Shown here piece after piece: positions 1-8,796 of a DNA stretch of 64,000 bases. The notes under the pieces are model-generated. The model was given only the letters and a program-made list of their open reading frames with translations. It was not told the DNA's origin and ran no database searches. The DNA is taken from the NCBI RefSeq assembly GCF_001747095.1, contig NZ_MDGP01000001.1:4384001-4448000 (forward strand), written 5' to 3'. Positions within the stretch are counted from its first letter, which is position 1, and each line of letters opens with the position of its first letter. This stretch comes from Roseivirga sp. 4D4 (GTDB lineage Bacteria > Bacteroidota > Bacteroidia > Cytophagales > Cyclobacteriaceae). The position numbers and the translations under genes were made by a program.

Positions 1-114
1 TACCGCAAGCTTAACCGCAATGACCCTCGACAGCGACTATTATACGAAAAGGGAAAAATGGGTATCAATAAAGGTATTTCATTAGCAGAACCAACTGCTG
101 TTGGTGGCAGCTAA
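1..114 (+). CDS. C-terminal end of an unidentified protein (cut by window edge)
   Basis: Frame 1 is open from the first base and gives 37 residues ending in AVGGS before TAA at 112-114. The tail is basic and polar, with the stretch NDPRQRLLYEKGKMG. I do not recognise the family and the rest of the gene lies outside the window. It is followed by about 85 bp without an obvious terminator before the DsbA-like gene on the same strand. Confidence 0.5.
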   Translation, partial: YRKLNRNDPRQRLLYEKGKMGINKGISLAEPTAVGGS

Positions 115-201
115 GTAAGAATTTCATTTTCGTTTTGGCATTTGAATTGATAAGGGTTTTGGAAGAAACCCTTTTCTATTACTTTAGTGAAAAATGAAAC
201 A

Positions 202-813
202 ATGAGAGTTTTTACGATCTGTTTGGTACTGGCTTTATCCACTTTATCGCTTTCAGCGCAAAAGACATTCAAGGAAGGAAAACACTATGAGGTAGTGTCT
301 AGTCAAAAGACTGCTCAACCTGTGGTTACAGAATTCTTTTCACTGTATTGTGGACATTGTTTTCAGTTTGAACCTATTATGGATACCCTAGCTGTCTCGT
401 TAATTGACGGTGCCAAGTTTGAAAAGTCTCATGTCAATTATCTCCCGAGGGATAACGAGGAGACTCAAATGGGAATTGTAAAAGCATTTTTGGCAATGCA
501 AGATTTAGGTATGCAAAAAGAACTCACTGCGCAGTTCTTTGCTGCAATTCACGTGAAGGGAATTGAGATTGATTCGGTAGACGATATCAAGCAGATTTTT
601 CTAGCCAACGATGTTTCTGAAGAGAAATTCAAGGCGCTTTTCAACGATCCAGATTTGATCAAACGTGCCACGACCATGTCCAAGCTTTGGGAAGAGAAGC
701 AAGTCACTAACGTACCGACTCTTGTCGTCAACGGTATCTATAAAATCGATACAAGGAGTGTTAGATCTTTACAAGAGCTTATTGACCTAACCAACTATCT
801 CTTGGCCAAGTAG
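202..813 (+). CDS. Secreted DsbA-like thiol:disulfide interchange protein
   Basis: Predicted periplasmic thioredoxin-fold oxidoreductase of about 203 residues. A signal peptide (MRVFTICLVLALSTLSLSA) precedes the mature domain. The redox motif is CGHC near residues 50-53, in the context LYCGHCFQFEP, and the cis-proline loop is NVPTLVVNG near residue 172. A helical DsbA-type insertion fits between the two. Classical DsbA uses CPHC; CGHC is more like eukaryotic PDI, so oxidase or isomerase activity cannot be told apart here. I prefer ATG at 202 because it gives a normal signal peptide; an in-frame GTG at 187 would add five residues. The role, disulfide formation in exported proteins, is inferred from the family. 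Confidence 0.8.
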   Translation: MRVFTICLVLALSTLSLSAQKTFKEGKHYEVVSSQKTAQPVVTEFFSLYCGHCFQFEPIMDTLAVSLIDGAKFEKSHVNYLPRDNEETQMGIVKAFLAMQDLGMQKELTAQFFAAIHVKGIEIDSVDDIKQIFLANDVSEEKFKALFNDPDLIKRATTMSKLWEEKQVTNVPTLVVNGIYKIDTRSVRSLQELIDLTNYLLAK

Positions 814-870
814 CCAAACTTCCATTTAAAAAAAAGACTTTGATCCTTCAGTTTTCTTGTGTCAATTTAG

Positions 871-3060
871 ATGCAAACCTTAAAACTGATGAAGAATCTT
901 TACCTTTCTTTTCTATTACTCTTTCTTTATGCATGCCAACCTAGCACGACCAGTGAGGTTGAAAAATGGCAGGCGCAAGCAGAAAAAGTCACCATTATAC
1001 GAGATGATTATGGTGTGCCGCATATCTATGGCAAGACGGATGCCGATGCAGTATTTGGTATGCTGTATGCCCAGTGTGAAGATGATTTTCCCCGAGTGGA
1101 AAGGAATTACTATTGGGCCATTGGGAGACTAGCTGAAGCCGAGGGAGAAGCAGCTTTGTACAGCGACTTGAGAGCAAGACTTTATATGACGATCGATGAG
1201 GCAAAAGAGGCCTATGAATCTGCACCAGATTGGTTAAAAGAATTATGCCAGGCCTATGCCGATGGAATCAATTACTATCTACATACACACCCTGAAGTTC
1301 AACCGAAGGTACTCACCCGTTTTGAGCCTTGGTTCCCAATGTTCTTCTTCGAAGGATCGATCGGTGGGGACATAGAAAGCGTATCTACAAGAAGAATTCG
1401 TTCCTTCTATGGGGAAGGTAAGTCTATGGCTTTTGCTGACATTACTCCACAAGAAAGGTTTGAAGAAGAGCCAAGTGGTTCTAACGGGTTTGCCATTTCA
1501 GGTGAGCATACTGCTTCAGGTAATGCGATGTTGCTTATCAATCCGCATACTTCTTTCTATTTCAGAGGAGAATCTCAAGTAGTAAGTGAAGAGGGACTGA
1601 ACGCCTACGGAGCTACCACTTGGGGACAGTTTTTTATCTACCAAGGGTTTAGCGAAAAGAATGGCTGGATGCATACTTCTACACGAGTCGACTTCATGGA
1701 TGATTTCTTGGAAACCGTGGAGGAGCGTGAGGGAAAACTCCAGTATAAGTATGGCGAAGAATGGAGAGATGTAGAAGTAGGAGAGGTGACCTTGAAGTAT
1801 AAGGATGGTGCCGAAATGAAGGAAAAGACCTTCCCAACTTACAGAACTCATCACGGACCGATCACAGGTAAAATTGATGATAAGTGGGTGGCTACTAAAC
1901 TCAACTGGGAACCTGTAGATGCACTTATCCAATCCTTTACCAGAACAAAGACGGCTAATCATGAAGAGTTCTGGGAAATGATGAAAATCCGAAGAAACTC
2001 ATCCAACAATACCGTTTATGCTGATGCCGATGGCACCATCGCTTATTATCATGGTGACTTCGTACCGAAGCGCGATCCTCAATTTGACTATCAAAGGCCC
2101 GTAGATGGTAGTAATCCCGCCACGGATTGGCAGGGCATGCATGAATTGGATGAGATCATTACCATTGTCAACCCAGGAAACGGCTGGATTCAAAACTGTA
2201 ATTCTACCCCATTTACTGCTGCTGCAGAATTCAGCCCTAAGCCAGAAGATTACCCATTCTATATGGCCCCTGATGCGGAGAACTTTCGAGGGGTGCATGC
2301 CGTGCAACTTTTAAGTGAAGTAAAGGATTTGACCATTGATGGTTTGATTGAATTGGCCCACGATCCGTACTTGCCGGCTTTTGAAAAGGTAATTCCTGGA
2401 TTATTGAAAGCGATTGAAAGTAGTCCTGCGAAGATGAGGTCGTTGAGAGGTCCTTACCAAGTATTGAAGAATTGGGATTTAAAGACTTCGAAGGAATCGG
2501 TCGCTATGACGTTGGCGCACTTCTATGGCACAATTTATAACCGAAAAGGAAAGAACCCTGAAGGGCTTAGAGGTAACGAGCGCTTCGACTATTTCGGAAC
2601 AGGCTCGCCTTATGCCGAACGTATCTCAATCTTTGAGGAGGCGGTTGCTGCTATAACCGAAGACTTTGGTACTTGGGAAACGCCATGGGGAGATTATAAC
2701 CGTTTTCAGAGGCTTTCGGGAGATATGGACCTGCAGTATGACGATAATGCACCTAGTATTCCCGTGGGTATGACTACCAGTCGTTGGGGCGCTTTGGCTG
2801 CCTATGGTGCCAGGAGCTTTAATGGTTCAAAGAAGATCTACGGTTACAGGGGTAATAGCTTTGTTGCCATGGTTGAGTTTGGTGACAAGGTAAAGGCTAA
2901 GAGTATGTTGGCGGGTGGTCAAAGCAATGATCCTAATTCACCACACTTTGATGATCAGGCACAACGATATGCAGATATTCAATTCAAAGATGTGGCCTAC
3001 TATAGAGTAGATGTAGAGGCTAGGGCAGAAGAAACTTACAAGCCGGGTAAGAGAAAGTGA
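871..3060 (+). CDS. Penicillin acylase family lipoprotein (N-terminal nucleophile amidohydrolase)
   Basis: A 729-residue Ntn-hydrolase of the penicillin/cephalosporin/acyl-homoserine-lactone acylase family, which hydrolyses amide bonds after autocatalytic cleavage into two chains. An N-terminal helix ends in a lipobox (LYAC, Cys22), so it is probably a lipid-anchored periplasmic protein. The alpha part carries the family signature DDYGVPHIYG near residue 46. The expected processing point is Gly203-Ser204-Asn205 (SGSNGFAISG), with Ser204 becoming the catalytic N-terminus of the beta chain. The length fits the family. Substrate cannot be read from sequence: a side-chain amide or a signalling acyl-lactone is possible. 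Met7 is an alternative start giving a shorter signal peptide. Confidence 0.9.
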   Translation: MQTLKLMKNLYLSFLLLFLYACQPSTTSEVEKWQAQAEKVTIIRDDYGVPHIYGKTDADAVFGMLYAQCEDDFPRVERNYYWAIGRLAEAEGEAALYSDLRARLYMTIDEAKEAYESAPDWLKELCQAYADGINYYLHTHPEVQPKVLTRFEPWFPMFFFEGSIGGDIESVSTRRIRSFYGEGKSMAFADITPQERFEEEPSGSNGFAISGEHTASGNAMLLINPHTSFYFRGESQVVSEEGLNAYGATTWGQFFIYQGFSEKNGWMHTSTRVDFMDDFLETVEEREGKLQYKYGEEWRDVEVGEVTLKYKDGAEMKEKTFPTYRTHHGPITGKIDDKWVATKLNWEPVDALIQSFTRTKTANHEEFWEMMKIRRNSSNNTVYADADGTIAYYHGDFVPKRDPQFDYQRPVDGSNPATDWQGMHELDEIITIVNPGNGWIQNCNSTPFTAAAEFSPKPEDYPFYMAPDAENFRGVHAVQLLSEVKDLTIDGLIELAHDPYLPAFEKVIPGLLKAIESSPAKMRSLRGPYQVLKNWDLKTSKESVAMTLAHFYGTIYNRKGKNPEGLRGNERFDYFGTGSPYAERISIFEEAVAAITEDFGTWETPWGDYNRFQRLSGDMDLQYDDNAPSIPVGMTTSRWGALAAYGARSFNGSKKIYGYRGNSFVAMVEFGDKVKAKSMLAGGQSNDPNSPHFDDQAQRYADIQFKDVAYYRVDVEARAEETYKPGKRK

Positions 3061-3071
3061 AAGAAAGAGGC

Positions 3072-3107
3072 AGTGTTTGGTCACTAATTTGCTAGTGACC
3101 AAACACT
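3072..3107. terminator. Perfect 15-bp hairpin between convergent genes
   Basis: Inverted repeat 3072-3086 / 3093-3107 (AGTGTTTGGTCACTA and its exact complement) with a 6-nt loop. It lies between the convergent ends of the acylase and the first permease gene, so a bidirectional terminator is the simplest reading. Neither side has a clear U-tract. Confidence 0.6.
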
Positions 3108-3119
3108 AATGCCTAAAAA

Positions 3120-5780
3120 CTACTCAGTTCTTAAGTTCTTCACCGGATTAGACATAGCAGCTTTTATCGAGTGATAGCTCACCGTAACCCAAGCTACTGC
3201 CAAAGACACGACTCCTCCAATTACAAAAGAGATCCAAGTATCCATCATATTAATTCTGTAAGCGAAGCTCTCTAACCATTGACCCATTACCCACACTGCA
3301 GCGGGTATAGCCAGCACCACCGCAATGAAAATCAACTTATTGAAGTCATTCATCAATAAGAAAACTACTCTGGCTGAAGTAGCTCCGAGAACTTTCCTCA
3401 CGCCAATTTCCTTGATTCTGCTGCCAATTATGAAGGTGGCCAGGCCGAATAGCCCAATACAAGCGATCCATATGGCGATGCCAGTAAAGACTAAGAAGAG
3501 ATCACCCGACTTCTTTTCCGCTTCATATAGCTCAAGCAAAGTATCATCCAAAAAGCTGTAAACATAAGTTTGGTTTGGAGCCTGTTCTCTCCAGATTTCA
3601 CGAACCGATTCAATAATGCTTGCCGCCTGATTCTGGTCAATCTTGAGCGCCAAGTTTGCCACATTACCACCAAAAGAACTCTCATCACTGAAGATTGCCA
3701 TTGGTGTGATTTCGGTGTGTAATGACTTATAATTATAATCCTTGATAACCCCTGCGACCTGATAGACTGCGTCACCCGCTGGATTATTAGCGCCCTGAAC
3801 GTTAATTACCCTCTGGCCAACTGGATCTCCTTCGATACCCAAAGCGCTAACTGCAGATTCATTTAAGATCAAGGCTAGCGTGTCCTGATATTCTTTGGAG
3901 AAAGAACGGCCAGCAATAAGCTCCATTTGCATTGTTTCCTGGAAGTCATCAGCGAAGACGGCACAATTCAAGGCTATGGATTCGTTTACTCCCTGGAGTC
4001 GGAAAGATGCGCCAAAGTAGAAGCCACTTCCCGGCATAGCACTTGAGGCCCCCATGCCGTTGACACCAGGGATTTTACCTACCTCAGTCTTAAAGGTCTC
4101 AATGTCTGGTACGCTGAAGGCCCTTTCAATAACCAGAATATTGTCTTTTTCGAAGCCTAGATTTCGATCTTGCATATAGCGCATTTGTTGGCCGACAATG
4201 AGGGTACTACAGATGAGTACAATCGAGATGAAGAATTGGAAAACCACCAATCCGTTGCGAATCCAGGCACCATTTTTACTGTGGATCATCTTGCCTTTCA
4301 GTACAACAACTGGTTGAAATGAGGATAATACAAAGGCAGGGTATATGCCCGCAATACCCCCAAGTATTAAACTGAAAGCTGCAAGGATTCCAATATTCGG
4401 GGCTGTCGTAAAATCACTCAAAGGAATGGACTTGTCTGTGAACCCATTGAAGGCCGGTGTGATCAGGTAAACAAGGCCTACCGCGATGAGCATTCCTGCA
4501 ATACTAACAAAGACTGATTCTATAAGGAATTGGCTGATGAGCTGCCTCTTCTCCGACCCGAGGACCTTTCGAATACCCACTTCTTTTGCCCTTTCTGTAG
4601 ACCTAGCCGTTGCAAGGTTTATGAAGTTTACTGCCGCCAGCGCCACAATAAATACCGCGATAGAAAGGAAAATATAGATATAGGTGATATTGCCGTTAGG
4701 CTCAAATTCAGCTTCTAGTTGCGACTTCAGGTGGATGTCTGTGACGGGTTGAAGAAAGTAGTTATAACCATTTCCACTGGCTTTGAATTCTTCAAATGAA
4801 ATCTTCTGGTTTCTTTCAATTTGCCCGGCAGCGTAGGTTTCTACCAGGTCAACATATTTCTTGTTGATCAATTCCGGGTCAACACCCTCTTTCAGTAAGA
4901 GGTAGTTGTGTACTGAAAAATTCACGAAGTTGGCTTGAAGAAAGTTGAGTAACTCTAAGTTGATCAGCAGGTCAAATTTGAAGTGTGTATTCTCGGGAGT
5001 GTCTTCGGCTACACCTGTAACAATCAGATCACCTAAGTCCGATTTTAGAATTTTGCCTACGGCTTCATCCTGTCCAAAATATTTGATGGCCGTGCTCTCC
5101 GATATTATGACGGCATTTTGAACATCAAAAAGTTCCGTCTTGTTTCCTTTTAATAGTTCAATACCGAAGAGGTCAAAGAAGTTCTTATCCGAAGCTCTTA
5201 GGTCATTCTCCAGGAAGGTCTCATTTTCATAAGTAACGTTGATGCCAAAGCCTGGAAAGATTCGGCAGAAAGCTTCGACTTCGGGGAAGTCAATTGCCGC
5301 TTGCTCGGCCATAGAAAAGGGGGTAACCGCATAATGTGAAGTGTGATCCGGATAGAACCTGTCCAACGCGACACGATACAGCCTGTCTTTATTAGGGTGA
5401 TAGTCATCATAACTTGTTTCACTATTAACATAAAGTAAGATGAGCATGCAGACCGCAAGGCTTATGGCAAGCCCTCCAACATTAATAAAAGTGTAAAGTT
5501 TGTTTTTGAGCAGGTTTCTGAATGCGAGTTTGGCGTTGATTCTAAACATGGCTGAAAAATTGTTATCGTTGAGTTTGACTTTTTTGAGTACTGATGGCCT
5601 GATCATTTTCAGGACCTCTTTTTTGTAAAGCCTAGCGGCAATGGAATACCCTTGCTCTCTAAGGTTTTCGGAGAACTCTTCCTCTAGATCTCCCTGTAAT
5701 TCTAAAAAATACTCCTCCTTGCAGAACCACTCGAAGAGTCTGGTATAAAGCTTTGGAGGCAGTTGCTTCTTATTAGGCAT
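3120..5780 (-). CDS. PadR-linked MacB/FtsX-type permease with prefix domain (permease 1)
   Basis: An 886-residue membrane protein with two FtsX/MacB permease halves. Residues 1-70 form a cytoplasmic prefix (PPKLYTRLFEWFC, ELQGDLEEEF, KKEVLKMIRPSVLKK). TM1 is near 97-117, followed by a long extracytoplasmic domain, a TM cluster with the coupling-type motif ERAKEVGIRKVLGS, and a second half with RIKEIGVRKVLGA. It matches what NCBI calls permeases with 'permease prefix domain 2'. MacB-type permeases normally pair with an ATPase, but none is encoded in this window. The start overlaps the upstream padR by 8 nt (ATGCCTAA), implying translational coupling. The transmembrane body resembles that of the permease at 13526-16201 (shared FLDD, GLFGL and FAY motifs near the C-terminus). 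Substrate unknown. Confidence 0.85.
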   Translation of the reverse strand: MPNKKQLPPKLYTRLFEWFCKEEYFLELQGDLEEEFSENLREQGYSIAARLYKKEVLKMIRPSVLKKVKLNDNNFSAMFRINAKLAFRNLLKNKLYTFINVGGLAISLAVCMLILLYVNSETSYDDYHPNKDRLYRVALDRFYPDHTSHYAVTPFSMAEQAAIDFPEVEAFCRIFPGFGINVTYENETFLENDLRASDKNFFDLFGIELLKGNKTELFDVQNAVIISESTAIKYFGQDEAVGKILKSDLGDLIVTGVAEDTPENTHFKFDLLINLELLNFLQANFVNFSVHNYLLLKEGVDPELINKKYVDLVETYAAGQIERNQKISFEEFKASGNGYNYFLQPVTDIHLKSQLEAEFEPNGNITYIYIFLSIAVFIVALAAVNFINLATARSTERAKEVGIRKVLGSEKRQLISQFLIESVFVSIAGMLIAVGLVYLITPAFNGFTDKSIPLSDFTTAPNIGILAAFSLILGGIAGIYPAFVLSSFQPVVVLKGKMIHSKNGAWIRNGLVVFQFFISIVLICSTLIVGQQMRYMQDRNLGFEKDNILVIERAFSVPDIETFKTEVGKIPGVNGMGASSAMPGSGFYFGASFRLQGVNESIALNCAVFADDFQETMQMELIAGRSFSKEYQDTLALILNESAVSALGIEGDPVGQRVINVQGANNPAGDAVYQVAGVIKDYNYKSLHTEITPMAIFSDESSFGGNVANLALKIDQNQAASIIESVREIWREQAPNQTYVYSFLDDTLLELYEAEKKSGDLFLVFTGIAIWIACIGLFGLATFIIGSRIKEIGVRKVLGATSARVVFLLMNDFNKLIFIAVVLAIPAAVWVMGQWLESFAYRINMMDTWISFVIGGVVSLAVAWVTVSYHSIKAAMSNPVKNLRTE

Positions 5781-6111
5781 ATTGAAGCTCTAGCCTAATG
5801 CTTGGAATTTTATCCCAAAGCGTATCTCTCATTTCACGAGCGTCATGCAAGGCTTGCTTGCCCTTGTTGGTTACTTCGTAATATCGTTTGGGCCTGCCAC
5901 CACGCTCTTCATTGGCCTCACCCTGTTTCGACTTAAGAAGTCCTTTTTCTTCTAGTCGGGTAAGTGCAGTGTGAAGGGCACCGCGGCTGATATCTCTTTT
6001 TATGTTTTTGTTAATCTCTCTTTTTATGCTAACGCCATAGGCGTCATCACCCAAAACGAGAATTGTGAGGAGGGCTACTTCCTGAAATTCACCCAAATGA
6101 GTCCCTTTCAT
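5773..6111 (-). CDS. PadR family transcriptional regulator (module 1)
   Basis: A 112-residue winged-helix protein of the PadR family, usually a dimeric repressor. The N-terminus (MKGTxLGEFQE) is nearly identical in all four PadR proteins of this block. The recognition helix is near residues 41-53 (ISRGALHTALTRL) and the wing carries ERGGRPKRYYEVT. It shares the SRGALHTALTRL helix with the PadR at 11404-11736 but not with the other two. It is first in an operon with permease 1. Twin operator-like boxes sit just upstream, so autoregulation is likely. The effector is unknown. Confidence 0.9.
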   Translation of the reverse strand: MKGTHLGEFQEVALLTILVLGDDAYGVSIKREINKNIKRDISRGALHTALTRLEEKGLLKSKQGEANEERGGRPKRYYEVTNKGKQALHDAREMRDTLWDKIPSIRLELQYA

Positions 6112-6120
6112 AGTGTGCTA

Positions 6121-6168
6121 GTTCTAATTTGAAGACTAATATAGAAACTCTTGTTCTAAAATGAAGAC
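6121..6168 (-). promoter_or_regulatory. Twin operator-like boxes upstream of padR module 1
   Basis: Two direct copies of GTTCTAAWWTGAAGAC at 6121-6136 and 6153-6168, 32 bp apart (about three helical turns). Each contains a TTC-n6-GAA dyad. The near box lies 9 bp from the padR start, and the sequence between the boxes reads TATATTAG on the minus strand, a possible -7 region. Autoregulation by the downstream PadR is inferred. Confidence 0.6.
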
Positions 6169-6210
6169 ATGAAATGATAAAAGAGGAGATAACTTAATCT
6201 CTCTTTTGAG

Positions 6211-8796
6211 TTACTCGTTTTGTAAAGAGTCAACTGGGTTTTGTGTGATGGTCTTCCAGGTTTGACTGGAAACCAATGTAGATATGACAATGGAAAAGAG
6301 CAGAAACGCCCCAGCGAAATGGTAGACCTTGATTTCCAGAGGAATGGATAGGTCTGGGGACATCTTCGAAAATAATAGATAAGCCGAAGGACAGGCAATT
6401 AATCCGGCAACTATGAGCTGTAAAAAAGTAGACTTTAGAATGAGGCGAATGATTTGTTTGAATTCAGCACCAAGAACTTTCCGAATGCCAATTTCCTTCT
6501 CTCGTGTTTTGGCCTGGTACATGGCCATTCCGATTTGCCCCATGAGCGTAATGGCAATGATAGATGCGAATACAAAGATCAAAGCACGTACTATATTCCT
6601 GAATTGACTCATGCGGTTTGCAAGCACATCATCTACGAATACAGGTTGAAAATCATTGTTTGGGTATCTCAATTGATATAGTTCACCTAATTGACCAAGA
6701 GTGCTCGCAAAAGAGGCTTCATTAATGCGTAGCATGAGTGTACTAAACGGGTATTCGTGTGTGATCAAAATGGCTGCAGGTTTAGCCTCTTCAATTGGGT
6801 CTGAGAGGTTTAAATCATTGATAATTCCCAAAACGGGGTAATAGTCACGGCCTAGTGAGAAGGTGGTTTGGTCGAAAGTCTTTATTGTGTCGTTCATTGC
6901 TTTGATAAAGGCCTTGTTAACTAAGAAATATGGTCGATCCTCCGCTATTTCTTTGTCCGTCAGCCAATCTATAGATTTGCCGAAAGTAGATACGAACCCA
7001 CTGTCTGCCTGAAGTATAACAGCTGAATACCTTTGGTTTGGATCTTCTACGTGTTGTTTCCGGATACCGTAGTTTCCAAAGGCGCTAACGAATGGAACAG
7101 CCAGAGTACCAGCTATGGATTCTACGCCATTCAAACGTTCAGCTTCCGTCCTAAATACCGTACTCAAACTATCCGAAGGTGGTAAGTCTAGTGCAACAAC
7201 CTGTTCTCCGCTAAATGGCGTTTTTTGATCCAGAATAAGGCTGGATTGTGAAAGAACTAGTATGCCTAAAGTGAAAACTAAGAGGCTTATCGTTACTTGG
7301 GTAGTCATTAGGCCTTTCTTGAGCCTATCAAGAGATACTCCACTCCTTTGAGTTGTTTTTCTGAATAGACTGAGGATAGAAATATTTGAGAAGAATAGGC
7401 CAGGAACTAGGCCCGAAATCAATCCAGTAAAAAGAGTGAAAGAGAAGAATAGCGACACTTGGCCAAGTGTTAGTCTTTCTTGAAAAGTGAAATCTGTAAA
7501 GGAGGCTACGCTAGGGGCCAATAGTTTGAACAGAAGGAGGGCAAAAGCAAGACCTAGCAAGGAAAGCATCGTAGTCTCTATTAAAAATTGGTAGACCAAG
7601 GAATATTTTCCTGTTCCTAAAACCTTTCGAATCCCTACTTCTTTTGCTCTTGATATAGCGCTAGCCATGGCCAAATTGGTGTAATTGAAATTGGCTATGA
7701 TCAATGTTATGATCACCAGGCCGATGAGCATGTTTTGCACCTCTCCATTTAAGAGTACACCCTTATTTTGTATTGCATTCGACTGAGCGACTTTGGCCAA
7801 GGGCTCTAGAATGTAATTGTATTCAATCCCTTCTTCTGAGTTGTTGAGTTCATTGTTGATGCTTGCAGAAAGTAGCGCAAGCTTATCCTTGACATAGGAG
7901 ACATCTGTATTAGGTGAAAGCTTGATATACAAAGCTTGCATGGAATAGATTTTCCAACTCGTATAAAATGCAGAAGCCGTATGGTCTTGATATTCACTAT
8001 GGAGGAACTCAAAGTCTAGGTGAGAAACTTTTGCGGGATCTTCGACAACACCACTAATTATGTACTTGCCTAGGCTGGAACCAATCACCGTTTCTTCCGA
8101 GTAATATTTATCCATCAACTCTTTTGTGATGATGATGTGCTTTGGGTTGTCGAAAAGAGTTTCTGAGCTGCCTAAAACCATTTCATAGTCGAAGATTTTG
8201 AAAAAGTCTTTGTTAATACCCTGGCCCAAAACGTTCCTCCTGACTCCTTTGAGGTAAGCTGAGGTATACATTACCTGATTTTGAATAATGGCAATATTTT
8301 CGGCCTCAGGGATTGCTTCTTGTATTTTTTGATAGAGCGATATTTGCGTAGTTGCACTCAGGTTCTGTCCTTCTAAATCTCTCGCTTCCAGATTTACCCG
8401 ATAGATTCGGTCACCATCAGAGAAATTCTTGTCGAGCTGCTGATTGGAGTAGATCGCATTGATGCAGAATAGGCAAACGGCAAGGGCTGCCGCAAAACCC
8501 GTGGTATTTAAAAGGGTATAGGATAAGTTCTTTTTTAAGTTTCGGAAGCTCATCTTCCAAAAGTGGCTTATCAGGGAGTGTCTCATAATCGGTGTAGTAA
8601 AAGTTCTTTTGAATACAGAAGGTCTGAATAGTTTGATGACCTCTTTCTTATAGAGTGATTTTGCCTTTTTGCTCCCTTGTTCTTCTTGAACACGATAAAA
8701 TCGCTCTTCTAAATCGCCTTGAAGCTCTTCAAATAGTGAGCCGTTGCAAAACCAGCGAAATAGCTTTGTCCAAAACTTCGGTGGATCGTTATTCAT
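6211..8796 (-). CDS. MacB/FtsX-type permease with prefix domain (permease 2A)
   Basis: An 861-residue permease, second of two permeases in the PadR operon that starts at 11736. The prefix reads PPKFWTRLFRWFCN, EELQGDLEERF and KKEVIKLFRPSVFK. It is followed by TM1, an extracytoplasmic domain, a TM cluster with SRAKEVGIRKVLGT, then a second half with REKEIGIRKVLGA. Its ATG overlaps the 3' end of the preceding permease gene by 8 nt, implying coupled translation. The body is the most divergent of the five. Two different permeases behind one PadR might form a heteromer, which is inference. It ends 99 bp before padR module 1. No ATPase partner is visible; substrate unknown. Confidence 0.85.
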   Translation of the reverse strand: MNNDPPKFWTKLFRWFCNGSLFEELQGDLEERFYRVQEEQGSKKAKSLYKKEVIKLFRPSVFKRTFTTPIMRHSLISHFWKMSFRNLKKNLSYTLLNTTGFAAALAVCLFCINAIYSNQQLDKNFSDGDRIYRVNLEARDLEGQNLSATTQISLYQKIQEAIPEAENIAIIQNQVMYTSAYLKGVRRNVLGQGINKDFFKIFDYEMVLGSSETLFDNPKHIIITKELMDKYYSEETVIGSSLGKYIISGVVEDPAKVSHLDFEFLHSEYQDHTASAFYTSWKIYSMQALYIKLSPNTDVSYVKDKLALLSASINNELNNSEEGIEYNYILEPLAKVAQSNAIQNKGVLLNGEVQNMLIGLVIITLIIANFNYTNLAMASAISRAKEVGIRKVLGTGKYSLVYQFLIETTMLSLLGLAFALLLFKLLAPSVASFTDFTFQERLTLGQVSLFFSFTLFTGLISGLVPGLFFSNISILSLFRKTTQRSGVSLDRLKKGLMTTQVTISLLVFTLGILVLSQSSLILDQKTPFSGEQVVALDLPPSDSLSTVFRTEAERLNGVESIAGTLAVPFVSAFGNYGIRKQHVEDPNQRYSAVILQADSGFVSTFGKSIDWLTDKEIAEDRPYFLVNKAFIKAMNDTIKTFDQTTFSLGRDYYPVLGIINDLNLSDPIEEAKPAAILITHEYPFSTLMLRINEASFASTLGQLGELYQLRYPNNDFQPVFVDDVLANRMSQFRNIVRALIFVFASIIAITLMGQIGMAMYQAKTREKEIGIRKVLGAEFKQIIRLILKSTFLQLIVAGLIACPSAYLLFSKMSPDLSIPLEIKVYHFAGAFLLFSIVISTLVSSQTWKTITQNPVDSLQNE

